Source: Elstera sp044372965 | Lineage (GTDB): Bacteria; Pseudomonadota; Alphaproteobacteria; Elsterales; Elsteraceae | Direction: 5' to 3' | Length of the DNA stretch: 64,000 nucleotides | Assembly: GCF_044372965.1 (NCBI RefSeq) | Contig: NZ_JBILQX010000001.1 | Span: 1-64,000 of the forward strand | Shown here: positions 7,647 through 17,400 of the stretch, one piece after another | Layout of the letters: the number at the start of each line of letters is the position of its first letter | Numbering within the stretch: the stretch's first letter is position 1 | Made by a program: the position numbers and the translations under genes | Notes under the pieces: generated by a model | Told to the model about the DNA's origin: nothing | Seen by the model: the letters and a program-made list of their open reading frames with translations, nothing else | Database searches by the model: none

Positions 7647-8852
7647 TTAATTTCCGTCAATCGCCATTGCGTCATCTTCCACCACAACATAGGCATCCGG
7701 GAAGAAGCCATTGAAGCGGGTGGCGAGCGCATTGGAATAGGCCCCGATGCGGCCGAATTCAATCCAATCGCCTTCCTTCATATCGGCAGGCAGGCGGATC
7801 GAGACGGGCAGCACGTCGGTTGAGTCGCAGGTCGGGCCGTAAATCGTATACTCGACCATATCCTGACTAAACCCGCCGGTCAGCCGAATCGGGCGCACGG
7901 GAAAGCGCAGGCGTGCCGTGACGGTTTCGGACAGCGAGCCGTAAATCCCGTCGTTGATGTAAAGCTGATCGCCCTTGCGCAGGTGAATCTGCGTGACCAA
8001 CGACATGCCATCGGCCACCAAGGCGCGGCCCGGCTCGCACATCAGCACGCAGTCGCGGCGCAGTTTGATTTCGCGCAATCCCGCTTCGATTTCGGCAAAA
8101 AACTCCGACAAGGGCGGCACTTGCGCGCCCTGGTAGGAGGTGGGGAAGCCGCCGCCAACGTCGAGATAAGCAATATCGACCTTGGCGGCATCCAGCACCT
8201 CGCCAACGATCTTCAAAGCGGTGCGAAAGGCGCGCGGATTGGCGCATTGGGAGCCGACGTGAAAGCCGATTCCCGCCCGGTAGCCCTCGGCCTTGATTTC
8301 CTGGAGCAGTTCCACCGCTTCCGCTGGTTTCGTGCCGAATTTTGCCGACAGATCATAGGCCGCGCCCGCCGAAGGGGTTGCGAGGCGCACGATGATTGCC
8401 AGCCCCTCTTCGCGGGCTTCGTCCAAAACCTTATGCAGCTCGTCGCGGGTATCGATGACGAAATGCTCGACGTTATACACCTCGTCGGCAATCCGAATGG
8501 CGCTACGGCTTTTAACCGGGTGCATGAAGTAACACTCAGCGTCACGGAATAATTCGCGCACCTGGGCGACTTCATTCAAGGACGCCGTATCGAAATGGCG
8601 AATGCCTTCTTCATACAACGCGCGCAGAATCAGCGGATGCGGGTTGCATTTAGTCGCGTACAACACGCGCCCATCGAACGCATCGAGAAAATCCCGCGCC
8701 GCGCGCTTCACCACATGGGGCCGCACGCAATAAACCGGATGGCCCGGCTTTAGCGCCGCGACCATCGCTTCCGCATTGGCATAGCGCGGCTGGGTGGGAC
8801 GCATGCCCCCTTCACTCGGAGCCCGCTGACCTTCGACGCCCATAAAGCCCAC
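7647..8852 (-). CDS. Ornithine/lysine decarboxylase, fold-type III PLP enzyme
   Basis: A pyridoxal-phosphate decarboxylase of the alanine racemase-like barrel fold, related to eukaryotic ornithine decarboxylase. The PLP lysine is K68 in VLYATKCNPHP. The phosphate-binding stretch LDVGGGFPTSYQG and the catalytic cysteine in GPTCDSTDVLP are present. In alphaproteobacteria this group makes putrescine from ornithine, and some members also take lysine. The annotated start gives 401 residues; Met at 8804 (MRPTQPRYANAEAM) fits the family length better. The hydrolase and lipoprotein genes follow on the same strand. Confidence 0.9.
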   Translation of the reverse strand: MGFMGVEGQRAPSEGGMRPTQPRYANAEAMVAALKPGHPVYCVRPHVVKRAARDFLDAFDGRVLYATKCNPHPLILRALYEEGIRHFDTASLNEVAQVRELFRDAECYFMHPVKSRSAIRIADEVYNVEHFVIDTRDELHKVLDEAREEGLAIIVRLATPSAGAAYDLSAKFGTKPAEAVELLQEIKAEGYRAGIGFHVGSQCANPRAFRTALKIVGEVLDAAKVDIAYLDVGGGFPTSYQGAQVPPLSEFFAEIEAGLREIKLRRDCVLMCEPGRALVADGMSLVTQIHLRKGDQLYINDGIYGSLSETVTARLRFPVRPIRLTGGFSQDMVEYTIYGPTCDSTDVLPVSIRLPADMKEGDWIEFGRIGAYSNALATRFNGFFPDAYVVVEDDAMAIDGN

Positions 8853-8941
8853 CTTCCTGTTTACGTTGCGAGGCGGAGAGTGCGGTAAAAACCCGGCCCC
8901 CGCAACGCATCATGATTCTGTCATGGAAACGAGGGAGAGGA

Positions 8942-9101
8942 GCAGAGGCGCAGCCTCTGCACTCCGCTCAAGGGGCTTGCCCCTTGAGAATCCCATTTTG
9001 ATTCTTAACTTACTGGAAAATCGTAATTTTATTCTCATAAAGGAAATGGGATTGCCAAGGAGCAAGCTCCTTGGCCAGGGGTTTGGGGACAGCGTCCCCA
9101 A
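8942..9101. repeat. Composite palindromic element, symmetric
   Basis: Four perfect hairpins are arranged symmetrically around an AT-rich core. In order: 8942-8960 (8-bp arms), 8967-8988 (10-bp arms), left inverted repeat AATCCCATTT at 8989-8998, core, right inverted repeat AAATGGGATT at 9044-9053, 9055-9074 (9-bp arms), and 9083-9101 (8-bp arms). It lies in the 253-bp gap between the decarboxylase and bcp genes, and its last hairpin ends 4 bp before the bcp stop. A half-copy of the same layout is at 29867-29928. It resembles REP/REPIN or MITE-like intergenic repeats. Confidence 0.7.
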
Positions 9102-9105
9102 GCTT

Positions 9106-9573
9106 TTACGCCAAAGCCGCCAGCGCCTTCAGCACATCGGCCCCATGGCCCGGCACTTTCACCTTGCGCCAGATTTTCGCAATCTTGCCGTCGCGGTCGA
9201 TGAGGAAGGTGGCGCGTTCGATGCCCATGTATTTCTTGCCGTACATGCTTTTTTCTACCCACACGCCATAGGCTTCGCAGGCAGCCCCTTCGGTATCGGC
9301 GGCAAGCATGAAGGGCAGTTCGTACTTCTTTTTGAACTTATCGTGGCTCGCCACACTGTCCTTCGACAGGCCGATGATGACGGCCTCAGCACCGGAAAAA
9401 TCGGGCTGCATATCGCGGAACTGGCAGGCTTCGGCGGTGCAGCCGGAGGTATCGTCTTTCGGGTAGAAATAGAGCACCACCGGCTTGCCCTTCAGCGCGC
9501 TGAGGGTCACGGAGCCATTGCCATCGGTCGGCAGAGTGAAATCGGGGGCTTGGGTGCCAACATCGAGGCTCAT
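9106..9573 (-). CDS. bcp: Thioredoxin-dependent thiol peroxidase (BCP/PrxQ)
   Basis: A 155-residue peroxiredoxin of the BCP/PrxQ class that reduces peroxides using thioredoxin. The motif DDTSGCTAEACQFRD holds the peroxidatic Cys45 and resolving Cys50, four residues apart as in atypical two-Cys PrxQ. FYPKDDTSGC and FLIDRDGKIAKIWRKVKV are family signatures. It is cytoplasmic, with no signal peptide. Its ATG overlaps the glnE stop by 4 bp, so it is translated together with glnE from the same minus-strand transcript. Confidence 0.95.
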   Translation of the reverse strand: MSLDVGTQAPDFTLPTDGNGSVTLSALKGKPVVLYFYPKDDTSGCTAEACQFRDMQPDFSGAEAVIIGLSKDSVASHDKFKKKYELPFMLAADTEGAACEAYGVWVEKSMYGKKYMGIERATFLIDRDGKIAKIWRKVKVPGHGADVLKALAALA

Positions 9574-12500
9574 GGTCGGGCGTCTCCTTCGGGGGGTGCG
9601 GGCCGCTGGGCGGGCGCATCGATTAAGTCGGTAAACAGGCGCCGCACGCGCGTTGCGGCCTCACTCATCTCTTGCTCAAGGGCTGAAAAGTCAAGGACGC
9701 CCGCCGCATGAACCAACGCGCGGCGCATCCCTTCCGGGGCCGTCGCCGGATCGAATTTTCCCGTTCCCGCCAAGCGCAACAGCACTTGCAGCCTTTGCCA
9801 CAGGCGGCAGGCGTGCAAAAGCACCTCCCCCGCCTCCGGCGTCACCGCGCCCTGGTCGATAAGCCATTGCAGGGCGGTGAGCGTATTGCCCAGATCGTCG
9901 GGCAGGGCCTTCGCCCCCGGCGCGACGGTGGAGAGAATAAGCCCTTGGGCGATAAACTCGATATCGACCAAGCCGCCCGGCCGGTCCTTCACATCGAAGG
10001 GGCCGCTACCGGGGCGCTCCTTGGCGATGCGGGCGCGCATATCGGCCACATCGGCGAGGATAAGCCCCTTATCGCGCGGGCGGGTGAGAGTTTCCATCCG
10101 CACCGCTTGAACTGCGGCACAGAGGCGCGCATCGCCCGCCACCGTGCGGGCGCGGATTAGGGCCATATGTTCCCACGTCCAGGCGTCGTCGGTCTGATAG
10201 GTGGTGAAACTATCGAGGCTACAGGCCACCGGCCCCTTATTGCCACTGGGGCGCAGGCGCATATCGACCTGATAGAGTTCGCCTGCCGCCGTTAACACGG
10301 TCAGCGCCGCAATCAACCGCTGGCCCAAGCGCTGGAAGTAAAGCGATGGAGGCAGCGGCTTGCCCCCATCGGACTGTTCCACCGTTTCGGGCATGCGGTA
10401 AATGAACACAAGATCAAGGTCGGACGTTGGGGTTAGCTCCCGCGCGCCAAGCTTGCCCAGCCCTAGAACGCAGAATTCCCCCCCCGGCACCTGTCCATGG
10501 GTTTGCGCGAACTCCCGATGCACCTGCGGCAGCAGCGCCGCGATAACACTATCCGCCACCGCCGACAGGGCGCGCGCCGCCGCCTCCGGAGTGATCTCCC
10601 CGCGCAGCAGGGCAACGCCGATCTGAAAGCGCCTGTCGCCGGTCCAGCGCCGGACGCTGTCGAGCACATCCTCGAAGCCTTGCGTTTGCGCAAGGTCGCG
10701 CGCGAGATCTTCCGCCAAATCGGCTTCGATCATCACCGGCAGATCGGCGGAAATCCGCCGCGCATCGTGAATCAGCCCATCGAGCAGGCGCGAGTGCCGC
10801 GCGAGATGCTCAGCCAACCCTGGGGCCGAGCCCATGATTTCCGCCACCAGATCGAGCACGCCGGGGTTCTGATGAAACAGCGAGAGAATTTGCACGCCAG
10901 CGGGAAGATTGGTCAAAAACCGATCAAAACGCCCGAAGGTCGCCATCGGATCGGGCATTTGGGCGAGGGCCTGCAGCAGTGTCGGCATCAACTCGGTCAG
11001 AAGTTCGCGCGCTCGCGCCGACCGGGTGGCGCGGATGCGGCCATGGTGCCAGCCGCGCACGGTTTCAGACAAGGACGAGGCGTCGGCAAACCCCATGCCC
11101 TGCAAGGTCGTGATTGTCTCGGGATCGTCGTCCGCGCCGGTAAAGACCAGATTGCCCGGACCCGAAAGCGGCGGCGATTCTTCGAACAGATCGCCGTAAT
11201 GGCTGCGCACCTGCCCCAAGGTTTCCGCCACCGCCACCGCGAAAGCCTGCGCCGAAGCGAAACCGCTGAAGGCCGCGAGCGCGGCAAAAGCCTCGGGATC
11301 GGTGGGAAGCTTATGGGTTTGCTGATCCTCAACCATCTGCACCCGATGTTCCCAGGTGCGGAGTTTTTCATAGGCATCGGCCAGCGCGTCGGCGATAGGC
11401 CGCTGCACCCGCCCGGCCCTGACAAGCGCTTCCAACACCTCCAGCGTCGGGCGCAGGCGCAGGGAGGGGTCGCGCCCCCCCCAGATCAATTGCTGGGTTT
11501 GAACGAAAAACTCGATTTCGCGGATGCCGCCGCGCCCCAACTTCAGATCGTGCCCTAAAATCGCTTCGGTGCCGCCCTTATGGGCGTTGATCTGGCGTTT
11601 GATGCTGTGAATATCGTTGATCGCCGCAAAATCCAGGTGCCGCCGCCAAATGAAGGGGCGCAGATTGCGCTGAAACAGCGCTGCCGCGTCCACATCGCCC
11701 GCCACCAGCCGGGCTTTGATCATCGCCGCCCGTTCCCAGTTTTGGCCGACGGTCTCGTAATAGGTTTCCGCCGCGAGCACCGACAGCGCCGCCGGGGTGG
11801 ACGCCGGATCGGGCCGCAGACGCAGATCGACACGGAAAACGTAGCCGTCACCCGTGCGCTCCTGGATAAGCTTCACCAAATCTTGCGCAAAGCGCACATA
11901 GGTTTCGCGCAACGTATCGCGCAGGGCGACCACACCGGGCGAAACGCGGTCGGGGTCGTAGAGCAAAATCAGATCAACATCAGAGGAATAATTCAGTTCG
12001 CGCGCGCCGAGCTTGCCCATGCCGAGGATGATGAGGCCCCGGCGGCTGTCGGCGACCAGAGCGGGGGTGAGCACTTCGCCCTTCTGAACCCGCTTCACCG
12101 CCAGGGCATGCCCCGCCGCGACTGATAAGCAGCGGTCAGCGAATTCCGACAGGGCTCCCGTCACGCGCAGCAGCGGCCAAGTGCCGCACAGATCGGCCAC
12201 GGCAATCGTCAGCGCCGCCCGGCGTTTGGCGTGGCGCAGGCGGCGCATGAGATCGGGGGATTGCGCCACCGCCGCCAGTTCATCATTAATGGGCGTAAGC
12301 AGTTCGGCGAAGGTGGCGTCCGGCCCCTGGGTCAAAAGCGCTACAAAAAAGGCCGGTTCGGCAAGAATGGCCTCGGTTAAAAACGGGCTGTTTCCAAAAA
12401 TGGCCGCAATCAAGGGGGAACCTTGCGGATGTTCAAGCATTTCCCGTATAGCAGCAACGCACTCCGCACCGGCGGCTTCCGCGCGGTCCAGCAACCTTTC

Positions 12501-12581
12501 GATGGCGACCGCCACGCGATCCGGTCGGCCGGGGCGCGGTAGCCCATCGAGTGTCGCCAGGAATGGAAACTGAAACGCCAT
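9570..12581 (-). CDS. glnE: Bifunctional glutamine synthetase adenylyltransferase/deadenylase
   Basis: A 1003-residue GlnE that adds AMP to and removes it from glutamine synthetase in response to PII and glutamine. It has two nucleotidyltransferase domains, each with the G-x(6)-S-D-x-D signature. The first, LGMGKLGARELNYSSDVDL, is the deadenylating half; the second, LGLGKLGARELTPTSDLDL, is the adenylating half. DIEFIAQGLIL and REIEFFVQTQQLIWGG mark the linking helical modules. The length is typical. Its start codon lies inside the beginning of the divergent YhdP-like gene, so the two promoters must overlap the opposing coding sequences. Confidence 0.97.
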   Translation of the reverse strand: MAFQFPFLATLDGLPRPGRPDRVAVAIERLLDRAEAAGAECVAAIREMLEHPQGSPLIAAIFGNSPFLTEAILAEPAFFVALLTQGPDATFAELLTPINDELAAVAQSPDLMRRLRHAKRRAALTIAVADLCGTWPLLRVTGALSEFADRCLSVAAGHALAVKRVQKGEVLTPALVADSRRGLIILGMGKLGARELNYSSDVDLILLYDPDRVSPGVVALRDTLRETYVRFAQDLVKLIQERTGDGYVFRVDLRLRPDPASTPAALSVLAAETYYETVGQNWERAAMIKARLVAGDVDAAALFQRNLRPFIWRRHLDFAAINDIHSIKRQINAHKGGTEAILGHDLKLGRGGIREIEFFVQTQQLIWGGRDPSLRLRPTLEVLEALVRAGRVQRPIADALADAYEKLRTWEHRVQMVEDQQTHKLPTDPEAFAALAAFSGFASAQAFAVAVAETLGQVRSHYGDLFEESPPLSGPGNLVFTGADDDPETITTLQGMGFADASSLSETVRGWHHGRIRATRSARARELLTELMPTLLQALAQMPDPMATFGRFDRFLTNLPAGVQILSLFHQNPGVLDLVAEIMGSAPGLAEHLARHSRLLDGLIHDARRISADLPVMIEADLAEDLARDLAQTQGFEDVLDSVRRWTGDRRFQIGVALLRGEITPEAAARALSAVADSVIAALLPQVHREFAQTHGQVPGGEFCVLGLGKLGARELTPTSDLDLVFIYRMPETVEQSDGGKPLPPSLYFQRLGQRLIAALTVLTAAGELYQVDMRLRPSGNKGPVACSLDSFTTYQTDDAWTWEHMALIRARTVAGDARLCAAVQAVRMETLTRPRDKGLILADVADMRARIAKERPGSGPFDVKDRPGGLVDIEFIAQGLILSTVAPGAKALPDDLGNTLTALQWLIDQGAVTPEAGEVLLHACRLWQRLQVLLRLAGTGKFDPATAPEGMRRALVHAAGVLDFSALEQEMSEAATRVRRLFTDLIDAPAQRPAPPEGDARP

Positions 12582-15500
12582 CGACCGATCCTTCTTCCGC
12601 AGGGCCTGACCTCAAGCGATCAGGCACGGCTACCCCCCGTTCGGTAATCCCCGGAAAGAAGCGGGTCAAGCGGCGACGTATGTTGGACGGATTTACCCGG
12701 CACGGGGTGCGCTCGCTGCTGGCTCTGCTGTTCTTGGCTATTGGCGTGCTGGGCTACGGGGCTTTTCGGCTGGCGCAGGGCCCCGTCCCGCTCGATTTTG
12801 CCTTAGAGCCGCTTGAAAAAGCCCTTTCCGCCGTCTCGGGCCAGACGATCCGCATGCGCCAAGCCGCCCTATCGTGGGACGCCAGCAGCGGCGATCTGGG
12901 GCTCGATTTGCGCGGGGTCAGCGTTAGCACGTTGGACGGTAGCCGTCTTCTGACCCTGCCGACCGCATGGCTGGAGTTTAGCGGCCCCGAACTGCTGCGC
13001 GGGCGTTTCCAGCCCACCGTTTTGCGCCTGACCGGGTTGATCCTGCGCGGACGGCGCGCCGAAAACGGCAGCTTCGCCCTCGGGATTCAGGCGGACGGCG
13101 ACGCCGCCCCCCCAACCCCCGAGACGGCGACTGACGCGAGCAACACGCGCTCGCCCGCCCAGTGGCTGACCGAGGTGTTTCAACTCGGCAAACCGAATGG
13201 GCTGCGGCAGGTACGCTTGCGCGATACCCGCGTGGTTTTGGTGGACGAGCGGATGAACACCGAATGGCGGGTGAATGATCTATCTGCGACCCTGCAAGCC
13301 GATCCGGCGGGTAATCCTCTCGGCGGGATGGACGGCACGCTAATTCTGCCCGGCCAGGAAACCCGCGTCACCCTTAGCGGGAAGCTCACGCTCGGCGACT
13401 GGCAAAACCAGGACGATGACGTTTGGACGGTCGGCATCGATATTGCCAATTTGATGCCGTCGGCTATTGCCGCCCGCCTCCCCGGTTTCGCCGACGCAAG
13501 CGGGCTGATCCTGCCGACCCATGCAACCGCTCAGGCGGTACTGGATAGCAGCGGATACCCGCAAACCCTAACGGCGCAGCTAAAATTTGGTGCCGGGCGT
13601 ATCGTTCATAGCGAATTGCCCACCGGGGTTCTGGCTGTTGCCGGGGGAGAGGCGGGTTTAGCGCTGAAAGATAATCGTCTCGATATCCATATAAATCGCT
13701 TTATCGTTGGGAATGGCACGGGCCTAAGCGGTAAAATTGCGCTGAACAGGCTTCAGTTCCCCCTTCAACTCGAGGCGGTTTTAGCGGTCAAATCCGTTAG
13801 TTTGGCCGATCTGCCAACCCTGTGGCCCGTGACCGTCGCCCCGAATCCGCGCCGCTGGATCTTCGCCAATCTCACCAAAGGCGGTGTTTCGGAGGCAACG
13901 GCCACGCTGAGGGCTATTCTGCCGTCGCGCGATGGGGAGCCGGATATTCAAGAACTCACAGCATCGCTCAAGGCCACTAATATCGACGTAACCTACCTTG
14001 GGAAAGTGCCCCCGGTTGAAGGCGTTGGCGGCGCGCTGACCTATACCCATAGCGACGGTCGCCTAACCATGAGTTTGCAAGATGGGCGCGTGCGCGGCGG
14101 TCTCACCGTTCCCAGCGGCAATATCGCCATTACCGGGCTGAGAGCTAAAGATCAGCATATGGCGCTCACCATGGCGATCGAAGGGCCGGTTCCGGAGGCG
14201 CTGGGGTTGTTGGACCTGCCGCCACTGGGTTTTATGAAACGTTTCGGTATCGATCCAAAGCAGAGCCAAGGGACGACGCGGGTCAATTTGCAGATGGGCT
14301 TCCCGCTCCTGGATGCGCTGAAAGTGGAGCAGTTGGAGATTAGCGCCGAGGCGACGCTAACCGACGCTGCCCTGCGGAATGTGATCGAAGACATCTCCCT
14401 CTCCGAAGCCGCGCTGGTGTTGAAAATCACCCCCAAGGGGCTCAGCGGCAGCGGTAACGGTAAACTCAACGGCGTCGGGTTTCAGATCGGCTGGACCGAA
14501 CCGTTTACCGATGCGGGGCGCAGCCTTACCCTAGCCGGAACGGTGGACGACGCCGGGCGCGCGGCGCTGAAACTGCCGGGCGCAGGATATGTGAGCGGCC
14601 CCATCGGCCTGGATCTCACGTATATTGAACCGAAACCGAAACAAGCCAAGGTTCAGGTCAAAGCCGACCTAACGCGGGCGCGGGTTGACGTGGTCGATCT
14701 TCTCTATGTCAAGCCCATCGGCGAGGGCGCGCAAGCGACGGCGGAACTAGCGATGGAGGATAACCGCCTCACCCAAATCCCGACCTTCGACTACCGCACG
14801 GCGACAGGGCGCAGCGCGGCGGGCAGCGTCCAGTTCGATAATCGCATGGATATCAGCCAAGCCGTCTTGCGGCGCGTGCAGATGCCGGGCACCGATCTTG
14901 CCGCCAGTTTTAAGCGCGGCCGCGAGGGTTGGATTGTTGATCTCGACGGGCGTTCGCTCGATCTAACCGCCCTGATGGCCGACCGGGCCAAGCAACCGCC
15001 TGGATCACAATCACCGCCGCTATCGCTCGCCCTGACGGCGAAACTCGATACGCTGGTGCTCGGCCCAAAACGCGAGGCCCAAAATGTCAAAGCAACCCTC
15101 CTGGTGGCGCGCGATGTGTGGCGCGACCTCGGTTTTTCGGCAAAAATTGGGAATGGTAACGTTTCCGCAATGATTTCGGGTGCCGATAAAGAACGGCACT
15201 TGACCCTTGAGGCGGCGGATGCCGGAGCCTTTCTCGCCTTTGCTGGGGTGATCGATACGGTCCGCGGCGGGGCCTTGAGCGTTACCGGCCAGCCGGATGC
15301 CGAAGGCTGGCGCGGCGACGCGAAGATGACGGCCTATCGCTTGCTGGAAGAGCCGGTTTTAGGCCGTATCCTCGCGATTGCCTCGATCACCGGCATTCCT
15401 GAACTGCTGCAAGGTGAGGGTATCGCCTTTGAGCGGGCAACGCTGAACTACCGGATTAGTCCGCAGAAAATCACCCTCGCCAACGGCCGCACCACGGGGC

Positions 15501-15841
15501 TTTCGGTGGGCTTGAAGCTCGATGGTGCGATCAACCGCACGACGGAAAAACTGGATTTATACGGAACCATCGTGCCGATGGCGGGGATCAACCGAGTGAT
15601 CAGCGCGATTCCGCTGCTCGGCACGCTGCTAACGGGCGGCGACGGCGGCGGCATTTTTGCCTGGACCTTTACCGTCACCGGCCAAATGGCCGACCCGCAG
15701 GTGAGCGTCAACCCGCTATCCGGCTTCGCGCCAGGGATTTTGCGCTCGATTTTCGAAGGGAGCGGAAGTTCGAATTCGGAAGGGGACGGCACCCGTAAGC
15801 CACCGCCCCCCCCGTTTAATCCGAACGCAGGCGATCGTTAG
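12563..15841 (+). CDS. AsmA/YhdP-family inner-membrane protein
   Basis: A protein of about 1090 residues with one N-terminal transmembrane segment (SLLALLFLAIGVLGYGAF) and a very long beta-rich periplasmic region. It ends with an AsmA_2-like part (GRTTGLSVGLKLDGAINRTT, then AGINRVISAIPLLGTLLTGG). YhdP-type bridge-like proteins span the envelope and move phospholipids to the outer membrane; that role is inferred from the family. Candidate starts are GTG 12551, ATG 12563 and ATG 12680. The first two overlap the glnE start on the opposite strand, and 12680 (just before the basic RRRMLDGF) cannot be excluded. The tail is proline-rich. Confidence 0.85.
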   Translation: METETPSTDPSSAGPDLKRSGTATPRSVIPGKKRVKRRRMLDGFTRHGVRSLLALLFLAIGVLGYGAFRLAQGPVPLDFALEPLEKALSAVSGQTIRMRQAALSWDASSGDLGLDLRGVSVSTLDGSRLLTLPTAWLEFSGPELLRGRFQPTVLRLTGLILRGRRAENGSFALGIQADGDAAPPTPETATDASNTRSPAQWLTEVFQLGKPNGLRQVRLRDTRVVLVDERMNTEWRVNDLSATLQADPAGNPLGGMDGTLILPGQETRVTLSGKLTLGDWQNQDDDVWTVGIDIANLMPSAIAARLPGFADASGLILPTHATAQAVLDSSGYPQTLTAQLKFGAGRIVHSELPTGVLAVAGGEAGLALKDNRLDIHINRFIVGNGTGLSGKIALNRLQFPLQLEAVLAVKSVSLADLPTLWPVTVAPNPRRWIFANLTKGGVSEATATLRAILPSRDGEPDIQELTASLKATNIDVTYLGKVPPVEGVGGALTYTHSDGRLTMSLQDGRVRGGLTVPSGNIAITGLRAKDQHMALTMAIEGPVPEALGLLDLPPLGFMKRFGIDPKQSQGTTRVNLQMGFPLLDALKVEQLEISAEATLTDAALRNVIEDISLSEAALVLKITPKGLSGSGNGKLNGVGFQIGWTEPFTDAGRSLTLAGTVDDAGRAALKLPGAGYVSGPIGLDLTYIEPKPKQAKVQVKADLTRARVDVVDLLYVKPIGEGAQATAELAMEDNRLTQIPTFDYRTATGRSAAGSVQFDNRMDISQAVLRRVQMPGTDLAASFKRGREGWIVDLDGRSLDLTALMADRAKQPPGSQSPPLSLALTAKLDTLVLGPKREAQNVKATLLVARDVWRDLGFSAKIGNGNVSAMISGADKERHLTLEAADAGAFLAFAGVIDTVRGGALSVTGQPDAEGWRGDAKMTAYRLLEEPVLGRILAIASITGIPELLQGEGIAFERATLNYRISPQKITLANGRTTGLSVGLKLDGAINRTTEKLDLYGTIVPMAGINRVISAIPLLGTLLTGGDGGGIFAWTFTVTGQMADPQVSVNPLSGFAPGILRSIFEGSGSSNSEGDGTRKPPPPPFNPNAGDR

Positions 15842-16524
15842 CGGAACGCCGCCCGGCCCGGCCCGCCGCTGCCGGTCGCAGGTAGAGCCGCCATCGTATC
15901 TTTTACGTAACGATCCACGGCCGCCGTCACGGTGGGCAGTTGATCGGCAAAGAAATGCCCCGCCCCCGGTACGACCTGATAGTCGATCGTAATATCGCGC
16001 TGATTCGAGAGCTTATGGACGAGTTTCGCCACCGAGGGTTCCGGCACCACCTCGTCCGCATCGCCTTGAATCACCTGGCCCGATACAGGGCACGGGGCGA
16101 GGAAGGTGAAATCGAACATATTGGCGGGCGGCGCGACCGAGATGAAGCTGACCAGCTCCGGGCGGCGCATCAGCAACTGCATGCCGATCCACGCCCCGAA
16201 GGAGAAACCGGCCACCCAGCTTGCCGAGGCATTCGGGTTATAGGTTTGCAACCAATCAAGCGCCGACGCGGCATCGGACAATTCGCCCTCACCCCGGTCG
16301 AAGCTGCCTTGGCTGCGGCCAACTCCTCGAAAATTGAAGCGCAAGACCGAGAACCCGCGCTGCACGAAGGTCTGATACAGCGCATAGGTGATCTTATTAT
16401 TCATCGTGCCGCCGCCGCGCGGGTCGGGATGCAGAACGACCGCGATGGGCGCGTTCGGCGTTTTGCCGTGATGATAGCGGCCTTCCAAGCGGCCTTCCGG
16501 CCCATTGATGATAACTTCGGGCAT
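15838..16524 (-). CDS. Alpha/beta hydrolase, COG2945-type
   Basis: About 228 residues of a small alpha/beta hydrolase. It contains VVLHPDPRGGGTMNNKI, FRGVGRSQGSFDRGEGE, the nucleophile elbow GFSFGAWIG and a late GAGHFFADQL histidine. These are marks of the COG2945 group, related to dienelactone hydrolases, whose physiological substrate is unknown. ATG 16524 (MPEVIINGPEGRLEG) fits the family start; GTG 16536 is an alternative. Its last four bases overlap the end of the convergent YhdP-like gene. It is divergent from cysE. Confidence 0.85.
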   Translation of the reverse strand: MPEVIINGPEGRLEGRYHHGKTPNAPIAVVLHPDPRGGGTMNNKITYALYQTFVQRGFSVLRFNFRGVGRSQGSFDRGEGELSDAASALDWLQTYNPNASASWVAGFSFGAWIGMQLLMRRPELVSFISVAPPANMFDFTFLAPCPVSGQVIQGDADEVVPEPSVAKLVHKLSNQRDITIDYQVVPGAGHFFADQLPTVTAAVDRYVKDTMAALPATGSGGPGRAAFR

Positions 16525-16680
16525 AGACTTCGGCACCTTCTTTCCAACCTACGGCCCCACCCCAGACGAGATGCTGGAGAAGGAGCGCCGTTTGCCGCAT
16601 ACTTGACCGCGCCAGTAGGGCTTTTTATATGCTACTGGACGATACCATGGGCAGCCGCGCCCCGGGCGGCCTTAGTGATA

Positions 16681-17397
16681 ATGATGGGCACCATGCTCTT
16701 CAAGCAGTTCCGCGATGAGATTGACAGTATTCTCGCCCGCGACCCCGCCGCCCGCTCGCGGCTGGAGGTGATTTTGTGCTATCCGGGGCTGCACGCGGTG
16801 CTGTTTTACCGGGTGGCGCATAGCGCTTGGAAGCGCGGCTGGGTTACGCTTGCGCGCAGTTTATCGCAGATAGGGCGGATGCTGACCGGCATCGAAATCC
16901 ATCCTGGGGCACAAATCGGCCAAAGATTTTTTATCGATCACGGTATGGGCGTCGTCATCGGTGAAACCGCAATCATCGGCGATGATGTTACCCTCTATCA
17001 GGGTGTTACCCTGGGCGGCACCTCTCTGCATGGTGGCAAACGGCACCCGACGTTGGAAGATAATGTTATCGTCGGCTCGGGCGCGCAGGTTCTCGGCGGC
17101 TTTACCGTCGGGCGCGGCGCGCGCGTGGGGGCTAATGCGGTGGTGGTAAAGGCCGTGCCAGCGGGAGCCACCGTTACCGGCATTCCGGCCAAGGTCGTTG
17201 GGGAAGCCAAGGTCGATTTCTGCGCCTATGGCCTCACCAACGAAGATTTGCCCGATCCGCTGGCGCGGGCGTTCAATAGCCTGCTGGATGAAGTGACGGC
17301 GCTGAAGGCGCGGGTAGCCGAACTTGAGGATAGCTCGCCGCTGCGCCCCGTCGGCACGCCTAAGCACGAGCCTACGGCACCGCTGCCTGCCGAGTGA
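16681..17397 (+). CDS. cysE: Serine O-acetyltransferase
   Basis: Makes O-acetyl-L-serine from serine and acetyl-CoA, the precursor of cysteine. The N-terminal helical part (FRDEIDSILARDPAARSRLE) and a left-handed beta-helix of hexapeptide repeats (GAQIGQRFFIDHGMGVVIGE, then LYQGVTLGGTSLHGGKRHPT) show the active-site His residues in DHGMG and GKRHPT. Starts at 16681, 16684 and 16693 are all possible; homology begins at MLFKQF. The frame is open far upstream, but that is antisense to the hydrolase. It leads a same-strand run into iscR, 3 bp away, and the desulfurase, so cysteine supply is coupled to its use. Confidence 0.94.
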   Translation: MMGTMLFKQFRDEIDSILARDPAARSRLEVILCYPGLHAVLFYRVAHSAWKRGWVTLARSLSQIGRMLTGIEIHPGAQIGQRFFIDHGMGVVIGETAIIGDDVTLYQGVTLGGTSLHGGKRHPTLEDNVIVGSGAQVLGGFTVGRGARVGANAVVVKAVPAGATVTGIPAKVVGEAKVDFCAYGLTNEDLPDPLARAFNSLLDEVTALKARVAELEDSSPLRPVGTPKHEPTAPLPAE

Positions 17398-17400
17398 CCG

